A DNA stretch of 64,000 nucleotides from Blastococcus sp. HT6-30 (GTDB lineage: Bacteria > Actinomycetota > Actinomycetes > Mycobacteriales > Geodermatophilaceae). Where the stretch lies: NCBI RefSeq assembly GCF_039729015.1, contig NZ_CP155792.1, positions 2,442,001-2,506,000 of the forward strand, written 5' to 3'. Below the pieces are notes generated by a model. The model saw only the letters and a list, made by a program, of their open reading frames with translations. It had not been told where the DNA came from and made no database searches. This document shows positions 42,301 to 50,785 of this stretch, one piece after another. The position numbers and the translations under genes are program-made. The stretch's first letter is position 1; every line of letters starts with the position of its first letter.

Positions 42301-43807
42301 CACGGAGAACCGGCTGCGGGTGGCCCGGCTGCACCCGCTGGAGGGCACCGACGACGAGCTGCTCCGGCTGGCCGCCGCCGGCATGGGCAACGGCGACGAC
42401 GGCGCGCACGAGACCGACCGGGCCGTGCTGGAGGCGGCCGGGCAGGCGTGGGACGCACCCCCCGACGCCGGGCTGCCCTTCGCCGCCGGTCGCGGGTTCT
42501 CCGCCGCCGTCCGGGAGGGCCGCCTGATCGTCAAGGGCGCCCCCGAGGTGGTGCTCCGCCGCTGCGCCGGCCCCCCTGACGTCCGCGACCGGATCCGGCA
42601 GCTGGCCGGCGAGGGGCTGCGGGTGCTCGCCGTCGCCGACCGCGCGGTCGACGGCACACCCGACGACCTCGACGAGGCCGCCGCGGACCTCACCCTGCGC
42701 GGCCTGGTCGGGCTGGCCGACACCCTGCGGAACTCCTCGGTACGCGCGGTCGAGCAGCTGCGGGCCGCCGGTGTCCGGGTGGTGGTCGCGACCGGGGACC
42801 ACCCGCAGACCGCGAGCGCGATCGCCGCCGAGGCCGGGATCCCCGACGCCGACCGGGTGGTCACCGGCGCGCAGCTGGCCCGGGCGTCGGACACCGAGCG
42901 CGCCCGCATGGTCGCCGACACCGCGGTGTTCGCGCGGCTCTCCCCCGAGCAGAAGGTCACCCTGGTCTCGGCGTTGCGCCGGGCCGGGGCGACCCTGGCG
43001 ATGACCGGCGACGGCGTGAACGACGCCGCGGCGATCCGGCTGGCCGACGTCGGCGTCGGCGTCGAGGGCGCCGAGTCACCGGCCGCCCGCACCGCCGCCG
43101 ACCTGGTGCTCACCGACCTCGACCTCACCCGGCTGGTCGACGCCATCGCCGAGGGCCGCGCCATGTGGTCCCGGGTGCGCGACGCCGTGTCAGTCCTCGT
43201 CGGCGGCAACGCCGGCGAGGTGGCGTTCACCGTGCTCGGCACCGCCGTCGGCGGCCGGGCGCCGCTGGGCACCCGGCAGCTGCTGCTGGTCAACCTGCTC
43301 ACCGACATGTTCCCCGCGCTGGCCGTCGCGGTCGCCGCACCCCGGCAGGTGCAGCCCGGGAACGACGACGGGCCGCTGGCCGGTCATCCGCTGGCGGCCG
43401 TGCTGCGGGCCGGCCCGCACCGCGGCTTCGCCCGGGAGGTCCGCCGCATGGTGCTCGTCCGGGGCGCGGCGACGACGGCCGGCGCCACCGGCGCCTGGGT
43501 AGCCGGCCGGCTGACCGGGCCGCTGCCCGGCCGCGCCAGCACCATGGGCCTGGCCGCGCTCATCGCCACCCAGCTCGCCCAGACCGCGTGGTCGGGACGC
43601 CGCAGTCCGCTGGTGCTGGTCACCGTGGCCGGCTCCCTCGCCGTCCTCGTGGCGATCGTGCAGACGCCGGGGGTGAGCCGGTTCTTCGGCTGCACGCCGC
43701 TGGACCCGGGTTCGTGGGCGATGGTGCTCGGCTCGGCCGCCGTCGGTGCCGCGGGCGCCGAGGTCGTCCCCGCGCTGATCGCCCGTCGGGCGCCGGCCGG
43801 TCGCTAG
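39335..43807 (+). CDS. CtpI-type cation-translocating P-type ATPase
   Basis: ATG 39335; 1490 residues, far longer than ordinary P-type ATPases (about 900) but similar to mycobacterial CtpI (about 1600). The N-terminal 650 residues contain an HMA-like ferredoxin fold (about 105-175), helices, and a vestigial HAD-like part. The C-terminal 800 residues are the active pump: LTGESLSV, FDKTGTLT with phosphorylated Asp984, VKGAPE, and TGDGVNDAAAIRLADVGVGV. Metal or cation specificity is unknown, because the membrane CPx/other motif was not identified with certainty. It is an inner-membrane exporter or importer. Its 3' end overlaps the convergent EAL gene by four bases. Confidence 0.9.
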   Translation: MPLLSPITWAGRAARGATSAAALAAVPVVFGAGLLGGTAAVTAQAARAGIRGSVHLAHDAAVTGTRAVGTLVTGADPLPGGHLHDVVDAARGMLEPPLARRTRRVWGDRDRLQVEVEQPADDDPPETRRALLSHLERLEGVEWATVNDVVGRVLVAVDERRVTVEDVVGVVTEIEQARGGTGVFPQRPDHPADLEPLLAAVLAAAVDTAALGVATAAKYLPIPPVHRHATLLMSLLDTQQWLKRALSDRIGPVGTDLVFEGTGALLHSLTQSPTVPALNAAAAAQRALEMRARRQVWRRRERELCRPEPDDDRAPEPPPGPRPGTVPRGPVEIYRDRLAPTELGAALGLLALTRRPGRSADLLKALTPKAAVLGRESFAATLDLLLCRRGILPMDGSAYRRLDRIDTVVVDGAALCTGPSVVVEATAEADGWDDAAVWSAATRLLTGDADGLRLGPPRSTGHAPGGELRSLLQGRRRVGTVTVAPELDPHAEALLTTAGEAGLRLVLTPHVGARELAGLADEVAPAGATLVDTVRQQQTEEHCVLLVSATDGPALLAADVAVAPVLDGRAPAWGADLVTSPGLADACRVVAAVPAAAAVSRRAAGAALTGNVLGALLAAVGSPRYGQRRATTPGKWATVSTMVTGTVAAVRAARRPVPAATAHTPWHALDPDDVLRRLADLPGEPAAPPRRTTARRIAALPAVRGPARFARTVAAELADPLTPVLATGAAATAVLGDVTDAVLVGSVTGINAVVSGLQRLRAETALETLLLEQSRCARRETGGGQEEVPATALRVGDVLLVGPGDVVAADARLLEAEDLEVDESDLTGESLSVAKSVAATPGAEVGDRTCMLFDGTTVLAGRGRAVVVAVGEATQAGRAARAAGGAAPPAGVQARLAELTRAVLPLTLAGGAAVTALGVLWGRPLRESVAAGVAIAVAAVPEGLPLVATVAQQAAARRLSRRGAVVRSARVLEALGRVDTVCFDKTGTLTENRLRVARLHPLEGTDDELLRLAAAGMGNGDDGAHETDRAVLEAAGQAWDAPPDAGLPFAAGRGFSAAVREGRLIVKGAPEVVLRRCAGPPDVRDRIRQLAGEGLRVLAVADRAVDGTPDDLDEAAADLTLRGLVGLADTLRNSSVRAVEQLRAAGVRVVVATGDHPQTASAIAAEAGIPDADRVVTGAQLARASDTERARMVADTAVFARLSPEQKVTLVSALRRAGATLAMTGDGVNDAAAIRLADVGVGVEGAESPAARTAADLVLTDLDLTRLVDAIAEGRAMWSRVRDAVSVLVGGNAGEVAFTVLGTAVGGRAPLGTRQLLLVNLLTDMFPALAVAVAAPRQVQPGNDDGPLAGHPLAAVLRAGPHRGFAREVRRMVLVRGAATTAGATGAWVAGRLTGPLPGRASTMGLAALIATQLAQTAWSGRRSPLVLVTVAGSLAVLVAIVQTPGVSRFFGCTPLDPGSWAMVLGSAAVGAAGAEVVPALIARRAPAGR

Positions 43808-44580
43808 ACCGGGACGCCGGCCGGGGCGAACCGGGCCACCAGCTCCGCGACCGGCTGCGGCCGGCCGTACAGGTAGCCCTGCGCGAACGGGCAGCCCAGC
43901 GTGGTCAGCACCCTCGCCTGCTCCTCGGTCTCCACGCCCTCGGCGATCAGCACCAGGTCCAGGGCGTCGGCCAGCGCCATGACGCTGCGCAGCAGCCGCG
44001 CCCGCCGGGTCGAGGTGGTGATCGAGGAGACGAAGGAGCCGTCGAGCTTGAGGTAGTCGGTGGGCAGCGTGTCCAGCCGGGCCAGCGCCGAGTAGCCGGT
44101 GCCGAAGTCGTCGATCGCCACCCGCAGCCCGTGCCCGCGCAGCGCGTGCAGGGCCGTCACGGAACGGGCCGACTCCGCCTCCACCAGGCTCTCGGTCACC
44201 TCCACCACCGTCTGCCCGGCCGGCCAGCCGGTCGCCGCCAGCGTGGCCAGCACCCGGTCGGGGAAGTGGGGGTCGTCCAGCTCCCGCCCCGACACGTTGA
44301 CCGTGAGGAACAGCCTCCGCCCGGTCGTCTCGGACAGCGTGCGCGCGTCCCGGCACGCCGCCGTCCACACGAAGGCGCCGAGCGGCCCGACCAGGCCCTC
44401 CGCCTCGGCGACGGGTACGAACTCCGCCGGCGACACCGGCACCCGCTCGGGGTGGTGCCAGCCCACCAGGGCCTCGACGCCGGCGACGGCGCCGTCGGCC
44501 GGGGTGACGATCGGCTGGAGGTGCACCGACAGCCCGCCGACGCACCCGCCGGCGAGCGCGGCCGCGAGATCACGCGCCAT
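43804..44580 (-). CDS. EAL-domain protein (c-di-GMP phosphodiesterase type)
   Basis: ATG 44580; 258 residues, an isolated EAL domain. Signatures: LQPIV, VEALVGW (the EAL motif with its metal-binding Glu), VNVSGREL, EVTESL, the DDFGTGYSAL loop, LKLDGSF, and EGVETEEQ and GYLYGRP. These suggest an active phosphodiesterase that turns c-di-GMP into pGpG. Its start overlaps the stop of the decayed GGDEF frame by 11 bases. The ancestral product was probably a membrane-bound GGDEF-EAL protein or an adjoining gene pair. The protein is now soluble. Confidence 0.88.
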   Translation of the reverse strand: MARDLAAALAGGCVGGLSVHLQPIVTPADGAVAGVEALVGWHHPERVPVSPAEFVPVAEAEGLVGPLGAFVWTAACRDARTLSETTGRRLFLTVNVSGRELDDPHFPDRVLATLAATGWPAGQTVVEVTESLVEAESARSVTALHALRGHGLRVAIDDFGTGYSALARLDTLPTDYLKLDGSFVSSITTSTRRARLLRSVMALADALDLVLIAEGVETEEQARVLTTLGCPFAQGYLYGRPQPVAELVARFAPAGVPV

Positions 44581-45279
44581 CCGGGCTGGGCCCGCCGACG
44601 TCGAGCTCGCTGCGCCCGCGACCGAAGCTCTTCACCCGGTACAGCGCGGCGTCGGCCCGCCGCATCAGGTCGGCCGGTGAGCCGCTCGGCTCGAACTGGG
44701 CCACGCCCACCGACGTGCCGATCTCCGGCAGCGCCGCCCGCAGGCCCTCGGCGCAGGCCCGGCCGCGCTGGCCACCCGCCGCGCGAGGACACCGACCGCT
44801 CCGGCCGAACCGACGACGAGCAGCCCCAGGACGAGCGCCGGCCCGACGGCGACGTCGCCGCGCGGAACGACGACGACCGCCCCGATGACCAGCAGCTCGG
44901 TGAGGAACCCGAGCGCCCACAGCAGCGGGAAGAACAGGAACGCCTCCATCGACGCGCACGTCATCAGCGCCAGCACCGCCACCGCGCCGTGCGCGCTGGG
45001 CGAGGCCAACGCGACCAGGCCGATGCCGACGGCGCCGACGACCAGCAGCACCTGGAAGAAGATCCGCGGCACCCGGGAGCCCCACAGCATCACGGCCAGA
45101 CCGACCAGCGCGGTGACCGGCCCCATGCCGACGACCGCCGGGTGCATGTCCCGGAGGCCGCCCGGCGTGCCGAGCACCAGGGCGACGGCAGCTAGACCCC
45201 CGGTGGCGGTGAGCAGCCCGGCGGTCCGGGCGACCATCCGCGGGGTGGCCACCTCGGGGGCCATCCGGCTGATCCGCAT
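44570..45279 (-). pseudogene. Membrane-anchored GGDEF protein, internally deleted and frameshifted
   Basis: The ATG at 45279 opens a frame (to 44665) with about six hydrophobic segments and no other domain. Its stop comes after VGVLARRVASA. A different frame then continues with EGLRAALPEIG, TSVGVAQFEPSGS and ADAALYRVKSFGRGRSEL, which is the last 50-odd residues of a GGDEF domain. About 110 residues including the GGDEF motif itself are absent, and the join changes frame. The result cannot make c-di-GMP. The frame ends at 44570, inside the EAL gene. Confidence 0.75.
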
Positions 45280-45329
45280 GGGGAAGACGTCGACCTCCGG
45301 TAGGCGGAACTTCAGCGGCCCCAGGCAGC

Positions 45330-45363
45330 AGGAAGCCGGGCGGCCAGAGCCGCCCGGCTTCCT
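45330..45363 (-). terminator. Perfect hairpin, probable transcription terminator
   Basis: A 15-bp perfect inverted repeat (arms 45330-45344 and 45349-45363) with a CAGA loop. It lies 73 bases after the stop of the DUF4407 gene at 45436, so it probably terminates that transcript; no long T run follows. Confidence 0.75.
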
Positions 45364-45435
45364 CCTTCGATCTTCCCACCGCCGAGCCGTCCGGCAGCGC
45401 TGCGGCACCGGAGTTCGAGCAGATCCCAGCCGGGA

Positions 45436-46848
45436 TCAGACCGTCGTCGGCGTCCGGTCGGCGGGGCGCCGGCGGACCGAGCGCACCGTGCGGACGGCGG
45501 CGCTGCGGGCCAGCTCGCGGATCGGGCCGGTGTCCCACATCTGCCGCGGCTCCTCGACGACGGCCGGCTCGGCCGGGGACTGCTCGACCTGCCGCTCGCG
45601 TTCCGCCCGGGCCGCGACCTCGGCCAGCGCCGCCCGGCGCCGCGTGAGGATCGCCTCCTTCTGCCGGTCGACGCGCTCCTTCTCGGCGAGCACCAGCAGC
45701 TCCTCCTTCGCCTGCGCCACCGTCCGCCGCGACTCCTGCGCCATCTCCTCGAGGTCGACGTCGCCGGAGTCGCGCAGCGCGGCCAGCCGGTCGTAGGCGG
45801 TGGGCGGGCTGAAGTTCAGCAGCAGCTTCATCAGCACCGGCAGCACCTCGACGCACATGAACAGCAGCGAGAGCATGAACTGCGCGGCGGCGAGGGTGCC
45901 GTTGCTGTCGCCCAACCGGTCCAGCGCCTCCAGCCGCAGCAGGATGCCGCCCGAGCCCTCGTTCTGGGCGTCGAAGGCGGCCTGCAGCCGGTCGAGCTCC
46001 GCAGTCAGCCGGGTGAGCTCCTCGCGGTCGCGGTCCAGGGAGCCCTCGGCCAGCGCGGCGCTGCGCCCCTCGGCCGCGGTCACTGCGGCGACGGCGGCAT
46101 CCAGCTCCCCACGCGTCGCGTCGACCACCGCCTCCTGCGCGTCGGCCGCGGCGCGGGCCTGCAGGTAGGCCTGCCCCGTGCCGGCGTCACCGGTGCCGCA
46201 GGTGCCGTCGAGCTCGCACTGGGCCTTCGCGTCGAGCTCCCGCGACAGCGCCGTCGCCGCGTCGAGCGCCGTCTGCTTCTCGGCCGCCGTGCCGCGCACC
46301 ACGGCGAGGCCGGCGTCGGCCGCTCCCCCGCTGGCGACGATCGCCTCCTGCGCGGCGATCCGCTCCTCCAGCGCGGGAAGCCCGGCGAACCGGGTGTCGG
46401 CCTCCAGGCTCTGCCGGTGCGCGTCGGCGGCCTCGGCCTGCATCGACACGATCTCCGCGTCGATCTCCTTGTGGAACACCTGCAGGGTCAGCGGCGTCGC
46501 GACGACGACGCCGAGCACCAGCGCGAGACCGACGCGGGGCACGGCCATCGCCAGGTTCCGCTTCAGCGACGCGTCGTGCGCCATCCCGACCAGCAGCATC
46601 CGGTCGAGGTTGACCACGACCGCGCCCCAGCCCAGGCCGACGAGCAGGGCCAGCGGCCACCACACGCCCAGCGCCATCGCGACGGCGAACGCGGCCGACA
46701 CCGCGGCCAGCGCACCGGTGCTCAGCAGCACGCCACCCAGCGCCACGAACCGGGGACGTGCCCCGGGCGCGGCCGCCAGCACGTCCGGACGTGCGCCGGC
46801 CAGGACGGCCAGTCCGTCGCCGATCCAGCCGCGTCGTCGCTCGCTCAT
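45436..46848 (-). CDS. DUF4407 membrane protein (second copy in the window)
   Basis: ATG 46848; 470 residues. N-terminal membrane helices (about 37-60, 65-82, 105-125) include VVVNLDRML, matching the family. A long helical, Ala/Glu-rich region (130-300) holds the Cys pair CELDGTCGTGDAG, identical in type to the one in the 2063-3604 protein. A further hydrophobic segment (about 315-340) and a charged C-terminal helix follow. The protein is a paralogue of the first DUF4407 gene but has no partner gene. Its role is unknown. Confidence 0.8.
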   Translation of the reverse strand: MSERRRGWIGDGLAVLAGARPDVLAAAPGARPRFVALGGVLLSTGALAAVSAAFAVAMALGVWWPLALLVGLGWGAVVVNLDRMLLVGMAHDASLKRNLAMAVPRVGLALVLGVVVATPLTLQVFHKEIDAEIVSMQAEAADAHRQSLEADTRFAGLPALEERIAAQEAIVASGGAADAGLAVVRGTAAEKQTALDAATALSRELDAKAQCELDGTCGTGDAGTGQAYLQARAAADAQEAVVDATRGELDAAVAAVTAAEGRSAALAEGSLDRDREELTRLTAELDRLQAAFDAQNEGSGGILLRLEALDRLGDSNGTLAAAQFMLSLLFMCVEVLPVLMKLLLNFSPPTAYDRLAALRDSGDVDLEEMAQESRRTVAQAKEELLVLAEKERVDRQKEAILTRRRAALAEVAARAERERQVEQSPAEPAVVEEPRQMWDTGPIRELARSAAVRTVRSVRRRPADRTPTTV

Positions 46849-46967
46849 GCAGTGCCCCCCGGGCGGCGGGGATCTGGAGGACCGCCACCCACCACCCCTT
46901 ATCGGCAGGCCCGGGAGGGCACCGGCACCGTGACCGATCTCGCTACCGGCGCCCGGGGTGTCGGGGG

Positions 46968-47330
46968 TCAGCCGACGTCGCCGGTGCCGTCGCCGCCGGA
47001 GCCACCGTCCACGCTGCCGGCGCCCCGGTCCTCGGTGTTGTCCTCCAGGCGGGTGTTCTCGTCCTCGTCGCTGCCGCCGGCGCCCTGGTCCTCCGTTCCG
47101 TCGTCGAGGACTGTGTTGTCGTCCTGGTCGATGCCGCCGGTGCCGCGGTCGACGCCGTCGGCGTCCTCCTCGCCGCCGTCGACGGGGTCGGGGCTGCCGA
47201 CCTCCTCGTCCTCGAAGACGGCGGGGACGCCGCCCTCGTTGACGTCGACCTCGTCGTCGCCGCCGCAGCCGCTGAGCCCCAGGCCTGCGGCCAGCACGGC
47301 GCCGGCGACGATCCGTGTGCTCCTGCGCAT
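46968..47330 (-). CDS. Small acidic lipoprotein
   Basis: ATG 47330 behind AGGAGGAGAC, a near-perfect ribosome-binding site; 120 residues. Signal peptide with lipobox LSGC (Cys22), then an almost wholly acidic, Gly/Asp/Glu-rich tail with repeated DDNT and EDQGAG-type units. It should be a membrane-anchored surface lipoprotein; the acidic repeats may bind cations. No family was recognised. It lies upstream of, and on the same strand as, the DUF4407 gene. Confidence 0.72.
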   Translation of the reverse strand: MRRSTRIVAGAVLAAGLGLSGCGGDDEVDVNEGGVPAVFEDEEVGSPDPVDGGEEDADGVDRGTGGIDQDDNTVLDDGTEDQGAGGSDEDENTRLEDNTEDRGAGSVDGGSGGDGTGDVG

Positions 47331-47643
47331 GTCTCCTCCTCGACGGGTGTGTGCTAGCCCCATCGATGCCCGCACGGCGGGGAGGGCCGGGCCGACGGCG
47401 GCAGATGACACGGCTTCGACATGTACGCGGCCGCGGCCCGGCTCAGCGAGCGGCGCCACTCCTGGCCGCCGCCGTCCACCCCGGCTCCCGCCCGGTCCGG
47501 CCGAGCAACCGGTCGAACACCGGGGCGCCGGCGACGACCGGCGCCGGCTCCGCGGTCGTCGGGCCCAGGGCCACGGTCGTCGTCTCCATGCCACTCGGAC
47601 CGCCCCGCCGTGTGGAAGTCATCGACCGGGGCAAGGAGCGGGG
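47331..47643. other. Divergent intergenic region
   Basis: 313 bases between the lipoprotein gene and the DUF1810 gene. Promoters for both should be here; no other structure is recognised. Confidence 0.4.
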
Positions 47644-48063
47644 GTGAGCGATCCCTTCGACCTGCGCCGGTTCGTCGACGCGCAGGCCCACACCTACGAC
47701 CAGGCGCTGGCCGAGCTGCGCGCCGGCGAGAAGCGCACGCACTGGATGTGGTTCGTCTTCCCGCAGATCGCCGGGCTCGGCCGCAGCGGCATGGCGCAGC
47801 GGTTCGCGCTCTCCGGGCTCGCGGAGGCCCGGGCCTACCTGGCGCACCCGGTACTGGGCCGCCGGCTGGTCGAGTGCGCCCGGGCGCTCACCGCGCTCGA
47901 CACCGAGGACCCGGTACGGGTCATGGGGTCGGTCGACGCCCAGAAACTGCGCTCGTCGATGACGCTCTTCGCGCACGCCGCGCCCGACCAGCCGGTGTTC
48001 CGCGAGGTCCTCGACCACTACTTCGGGGGCGCCGAGGACGAGGCGACCACCAGCCGCCTCTGA
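47644..48063 (+). CDS. DUF1810 family protein
   Basis: GTG 47644 with AAGGAG six bases ahead; 139 residues, the usual size. Conserved family pattern: DLRRFVDAQAHTYDQALAEL, THWMWFVFPQIAGLG, and HPVLGRRLVECARAL, DAQKLRSSMTLFA and VLDHYFGG. The family is widespread in bacteria (relatives of E. coli YPO0702-like and calpastatin-like proteins); the function is unknown. It is followed closely by the glutathionyl-hydroquinone reductase-like gene. Confidence 0.88.
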   Translation: MSDPFDLRRFVDAQAHTYDQALAELRAGEKRTHWMWFVFPQIAGLGRSGMAQRFALSGLAEARAYLAHPVLGRRLVECARALTALDTEDPVRVMGSVDAQKLRSSMTLFAHAAPDQPVFREVLDHYFGGAEDEATTSRL

Positions 48064-48105
48064 CGCGGGCGTGTGAGCCGGTGCCGCACCGGGCAGGCAC
48101 CACCG

Positions 48106-49140
48106 GTGACCGAGACCAAGAGCGGCTCCGGCTACGTCGAGGCGGAGTACTCGCGCGACTCCCAGTACATCTCCGACCGCATCACCAGCGACGGCTCCGG
48201 CCGCTGGCCCGTGGAGCCCGGGCGCTACCGGCTGGTCGTCGCCCGGGCCTGCCCGTGGGCCAACCGCGCAGTCATCGTGCGGCGGCTGCTCGGGCTGGAG
48301 CCGGTCATCTCGATGGGCATGTGCGGCCCCACCCACGACGAGCGCAGCTGGACCTTCGACCTCGATCCGGGCGGCCGGGACCCGGTGCTGGGCTACGAGC
48401 GGCTGCAGGAGGCCTTTCTCGCCCGCGACCCGGAGTACCCGCGCGGCATCACGGTGCCCGCGATGGTCGACGTGCCGAGCGGCGCCGTCGTCACCAACGA
48501 CTTCCCGCAGATGACGCTGGACTTCTCCACCCAGTGGACCGCCCACCACCGCGAGGGCGCCCCCGACCTCTACCCCGAGCCACTGCGGGACGAGATGGAC
48601 GAGGTCATGGAGCGGATCTACACCGAAATCAACAACGGCGTGTACCGCTGCGGGTTCTCCGGCTCGCAGCGGGCCTACGACAAGGCCTACGACCGGCTGT
48701 TCACCGCGCTGGACTGGCTCAGCGAGCGCCTGGAGAACCGGCGCTTCCTGATGGGCGGGCAGATCACCGAGGCCGACGTCCGGCTGTTCACGACGCTGGC
48801 GCGGTTCGACACCGTCTACCACGGCCACTTCAAGTGCAACCGGCAGAAGCTGAGCGAGATGCCGGTGCTGTGGGCCTACGCGCGTGACCTGTTCCAGACC
48901 CCGGGGTTCGGCGACACGATCGACTTCCCGCAGATCAAGGAGCACTACTACGTCGTGCACGCCGACATCAACCCGACGCAGATCATCCCGCAGGGCCCCG
49001 ACACCTCTGGCTGGCTGATGCCGCACAATCGCGAGCAGCTCGGCGACCGGCCGTTCGGCGACGGCACCCCGCCCGGGCCGGTCGCCCCCGGCGAGGAGGT
49101 CCCCGCCGACCACGGCCCCGGCGGCATCGGCCACCGCTGA
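48106..49140 (+). CDS. Glutathione S-transferase-like quinone reductase (ECM4/Omega type)
   Basis: GTG 48106 is preferred (GCAGG upstream, and the conserved region begins at YVEAEYSRDSQYISDRI); a GTG at 48073 in frame is an alternative. 344 residues. GST fold: thioredoxin-like N-domain with catalytic Cys49 in ARACPWANRA, and a helical C-domain with GVYRCGFSGSQRAYDKAY, LTEADVRLF-like ITEADVRLFTTLARFD and HFKCN, as in glutathionyl-hydroquinone reductases. Most Actinobacteria lack glutathione and use mycothiol, so the natural thiol donor may differ. It reduces thiol-adducted quinones. Confidence 0.9.
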   Translation: MTETKSGSGYVEAEYSRDSQYISDRITSDGSGRWPVEPGRYRLVVARACPWANRAVIVRRLLGLEPVISMGMCGPTHDERSWTFDLDPGGRDPVLGYERLQEAFLARDPEYPRGITVPAMVDVPSGAVVTNDFPQMTLDFSTQWTAHHREGAPDLYPEPLRDEMDEVMERIYTEINNGVYRCGFSGSQRAYDKAYDRLFTALDWLSERLENRRFLMGGQITEADVRLFTTLARFDTVYHGHFKCNRQKLSEMPVLWAYARDLFQTPGFGDTIDFPQIKEHYYVVHADINPTQIIPQGPDTSGWLMPHNREQLGDRPFGDGTPPGPVAPGEEVPADHGPGGIGHR

Positions 49141-49189
49141 CCTGTGGACAACCCGGATCCGCGGCCCGGGACCTGACACGGTGACGGGC

Positions 49190-49624
49190 ATGACGACGCC
49201 CCCGCTCGCCGACGCCCGTGTCCGCTCCGCCGACGACCTCACCGACTGCTGGTCCGCCGTGCTCGGCTCCGCCGAGTTCGGCACCCGCAGTCTGTGGCTG
49301 ACCTGGTTCGCCACCGACGGCCGTCAGCTGCCGGTGGTGGTCCCCGTCGACGACCTGCCGCTCGCACCCGACCCCGCGCTGCTGGTCGGGCTGCGTGAGG
49401 TGCACAGGTCGGTCCTCGGCGACCAGCTCGGCGGAGCCGGTCACCTGGCCCTGGCGCTGTGCCGGCCCGGCGCGCCGCAGGTCACCGCGGACGACGACGC
49501 CTGGGCCGAGGCGCTGCGGTCGGTGCTGGACGACGACCCGGTGGCCGGCACCTGGAGCCTGCACGTCGCGGCGTCGGGAACCGTGGTGCCCCTGGTCGGG
49601 GCACCACCGGTCCGCAGCCGCTGA
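49190..49624 (+). CDS. Conserved hypothetical protein
   Basis: ATG 49190 (a GTG at 49181 is also possible); 144 residues. No known domain was recognised. A SLWLTWFATDGRQLPVVVPVDDLP segment and GHLALALCRPGAP, DDDAWAEALRSVLDD look like a compact alpha/beta fold typical of small actinobacterial hypotheticals. It ends nine bases before the convergent acyl-CoA dehydrogenase gene. Confidence 0.65.
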   Translation: MTTPPLADARVRSADDLTDCWSAVLGSAEFGTRSLWLTWFATDGRQLPVVVPVDDLPLAPDPALLVGLREVHRSVLGDQLGGAGHLALALCRPGAPQVTADDDAWAEALRSVLDDDPVAGTWSLHVAASGTVVPLVGAPPVRSR

Positions 49625-49633
49625 GCGCGCGGA

Positions 49634-50785
49634 TCAGATGCGGTGGCGGGCGATCCACTGGGCGGCGATGACGTTGCGCTGGATCTCGTTCGTCCCCTCG
49701 CCGAGGATCATCAGCGGCGCGTCGCGGAAGTACCGCTCGACGTCGAACTCCTTCGAGTAGCCGTATCCGCCGTGCACCCGCATCGCGTCCAGCGCCACCT
49801 GCATCGCGGTCTCGGAGGCGAACAGCTTCGCCATCCCGGCCTCCAGGTCGGCCCGCACGCCGCCATCGAGCTTCTCGGCTGCGTCCGCGGTGAGCAGCCG
49901 GGCGGCCTGGACCTTCGTGGCCATGTCGGCGAGCAGGTTGCCCACCGACTGGTGCTTCCAGATCGGCGTGCCGAAGGACTCCCGCTCCTGGGCGTAGCGG
50001 GTCGCCGCGGCGAGCGCCGCCTGGGCGACCCCGACCGCCCGCGCGGCGACCTGGATCCGGCCGACCTCCAGGCCGCGCATCATCTGCGCCCAGCCCCGGC
50101 CGGGCTCGCCGCCGAGGACATTCGCGGCCGGAACCCGCATGGCGTCGAAGGTGAGCTCGCAGGCCTCGATGCCGCGGTAGCCCAGCTTGGGGATCTTCTC
50201 CGAGACCGTCAGCCCCGGACCGGGCTCGACGAGCAGCACGCTCATCCCGCTGTGCGCCGGCACGGCGTCGCGGTCGGTGCGGCACAGCAGCCCGAACAGG
50301 TGCGCGTGCTGGGCGTTGGAGATCCACGTCTTGCTGCCGGAGATCTCGTACTCGTCGCCCACCCGGTCGGCGTGCGTGCGCATCGCCTGCAGGTCGCTGC
50401 CGCCGCCGGGCTCGGTCAGCGCCATGGTGGCGCGCAGCCCGCCGTCGGCCATCCGGGGCAGGTAGCGCTGGCGCTGCTCCGGGGTGCCGACGGTGGCCAG
50501 CAGGTAGGCGATCACCGAGTGGCCGCCGATCGCCCCGGCGAGGCTCATCCACCCGCGGGCGAGCTCCTCGGTCACCCGCGCGAAGCAGGCGGTGCTGACC
50601 GCGCTGCCGCCGTGCTCCTCGGGCACCAGCAGGCCGAAGAAGCCCAGCCGCTTCATCTCCTCGATGAAGTCCTCGGGATAGTGGTCGGCCTCCTCGAACT
50701 CGGCGACGCGCGGACGCACCCGCCGGTCGACGAAGTCCGCGGTGAGCGCGACCATCTCCCGCTCGTGCTCCGGCAGCGCGGTCAC
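49634..50785 (-). CDS. Acyl-CoA dehydrogenase
   Basis: GTG 50785, overlapping the upstream stop by four bases; 383 residues. ACAD motifs: LGFFGLLVPEEHGG, MALTEPGGGSDLQAM (FAD/substrate contact), KTWISNAQHA, RVPAANVLGG, GVAQAAL, FGTPIWKHQSVGNLLADM, and HGGYGYSKEFDVERYFRDAPLMILGEGTNEIQ with the catalytic Glu just before GTNEIQ. It oxidises acyl-CoA to enoyl-CoA, passing electrons to ETF. It is in an operon with the LLM oxidoreductase and, with a short gap, an acyl-CoA synthetase. Confidence 0.95.
   Translation of the reverse strand: MTALPEHEREMVALTADFVDRRVRPRVAEFEEADHYPEDFIEEMKRLGFFGLLVPEEHGGSAVSTACFARVTEELARGWMSLAGAIGGHSVIAYLLATVGTPEQRQRYLPRMADGGLRATMALTEPGGGSDLQAMRTHADRVGDEYEISGSKTWISNAQHAHLFGLLCRTDRDAVPAHSGMSVLLVEPGPGLTVSEKIPKLGYRGIEACELTFDAMRVPAANVLGGEPGRGWAQMMRGLEVGRIQVAARAVGVAQAALAAATRYAQERESFGTPIWKHQSVGNLLADMATKVQAARLLTADAAEKLDGGVRADLEAGMAKLFASETAMQVALDAMRVHGGYGYSKEFDVERYFRDAPLMILGEGTNEIQRNVIAAQWIARHRI

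Noticed and set aside
39106-42802. Open frames of over 1100 codons in other frames of the P-type ATPase region, on both strands
   Set aside because: Low-complexity Arg/Ala/Pro translation; the ATPase in the plus frame from 39335 has full motif support.
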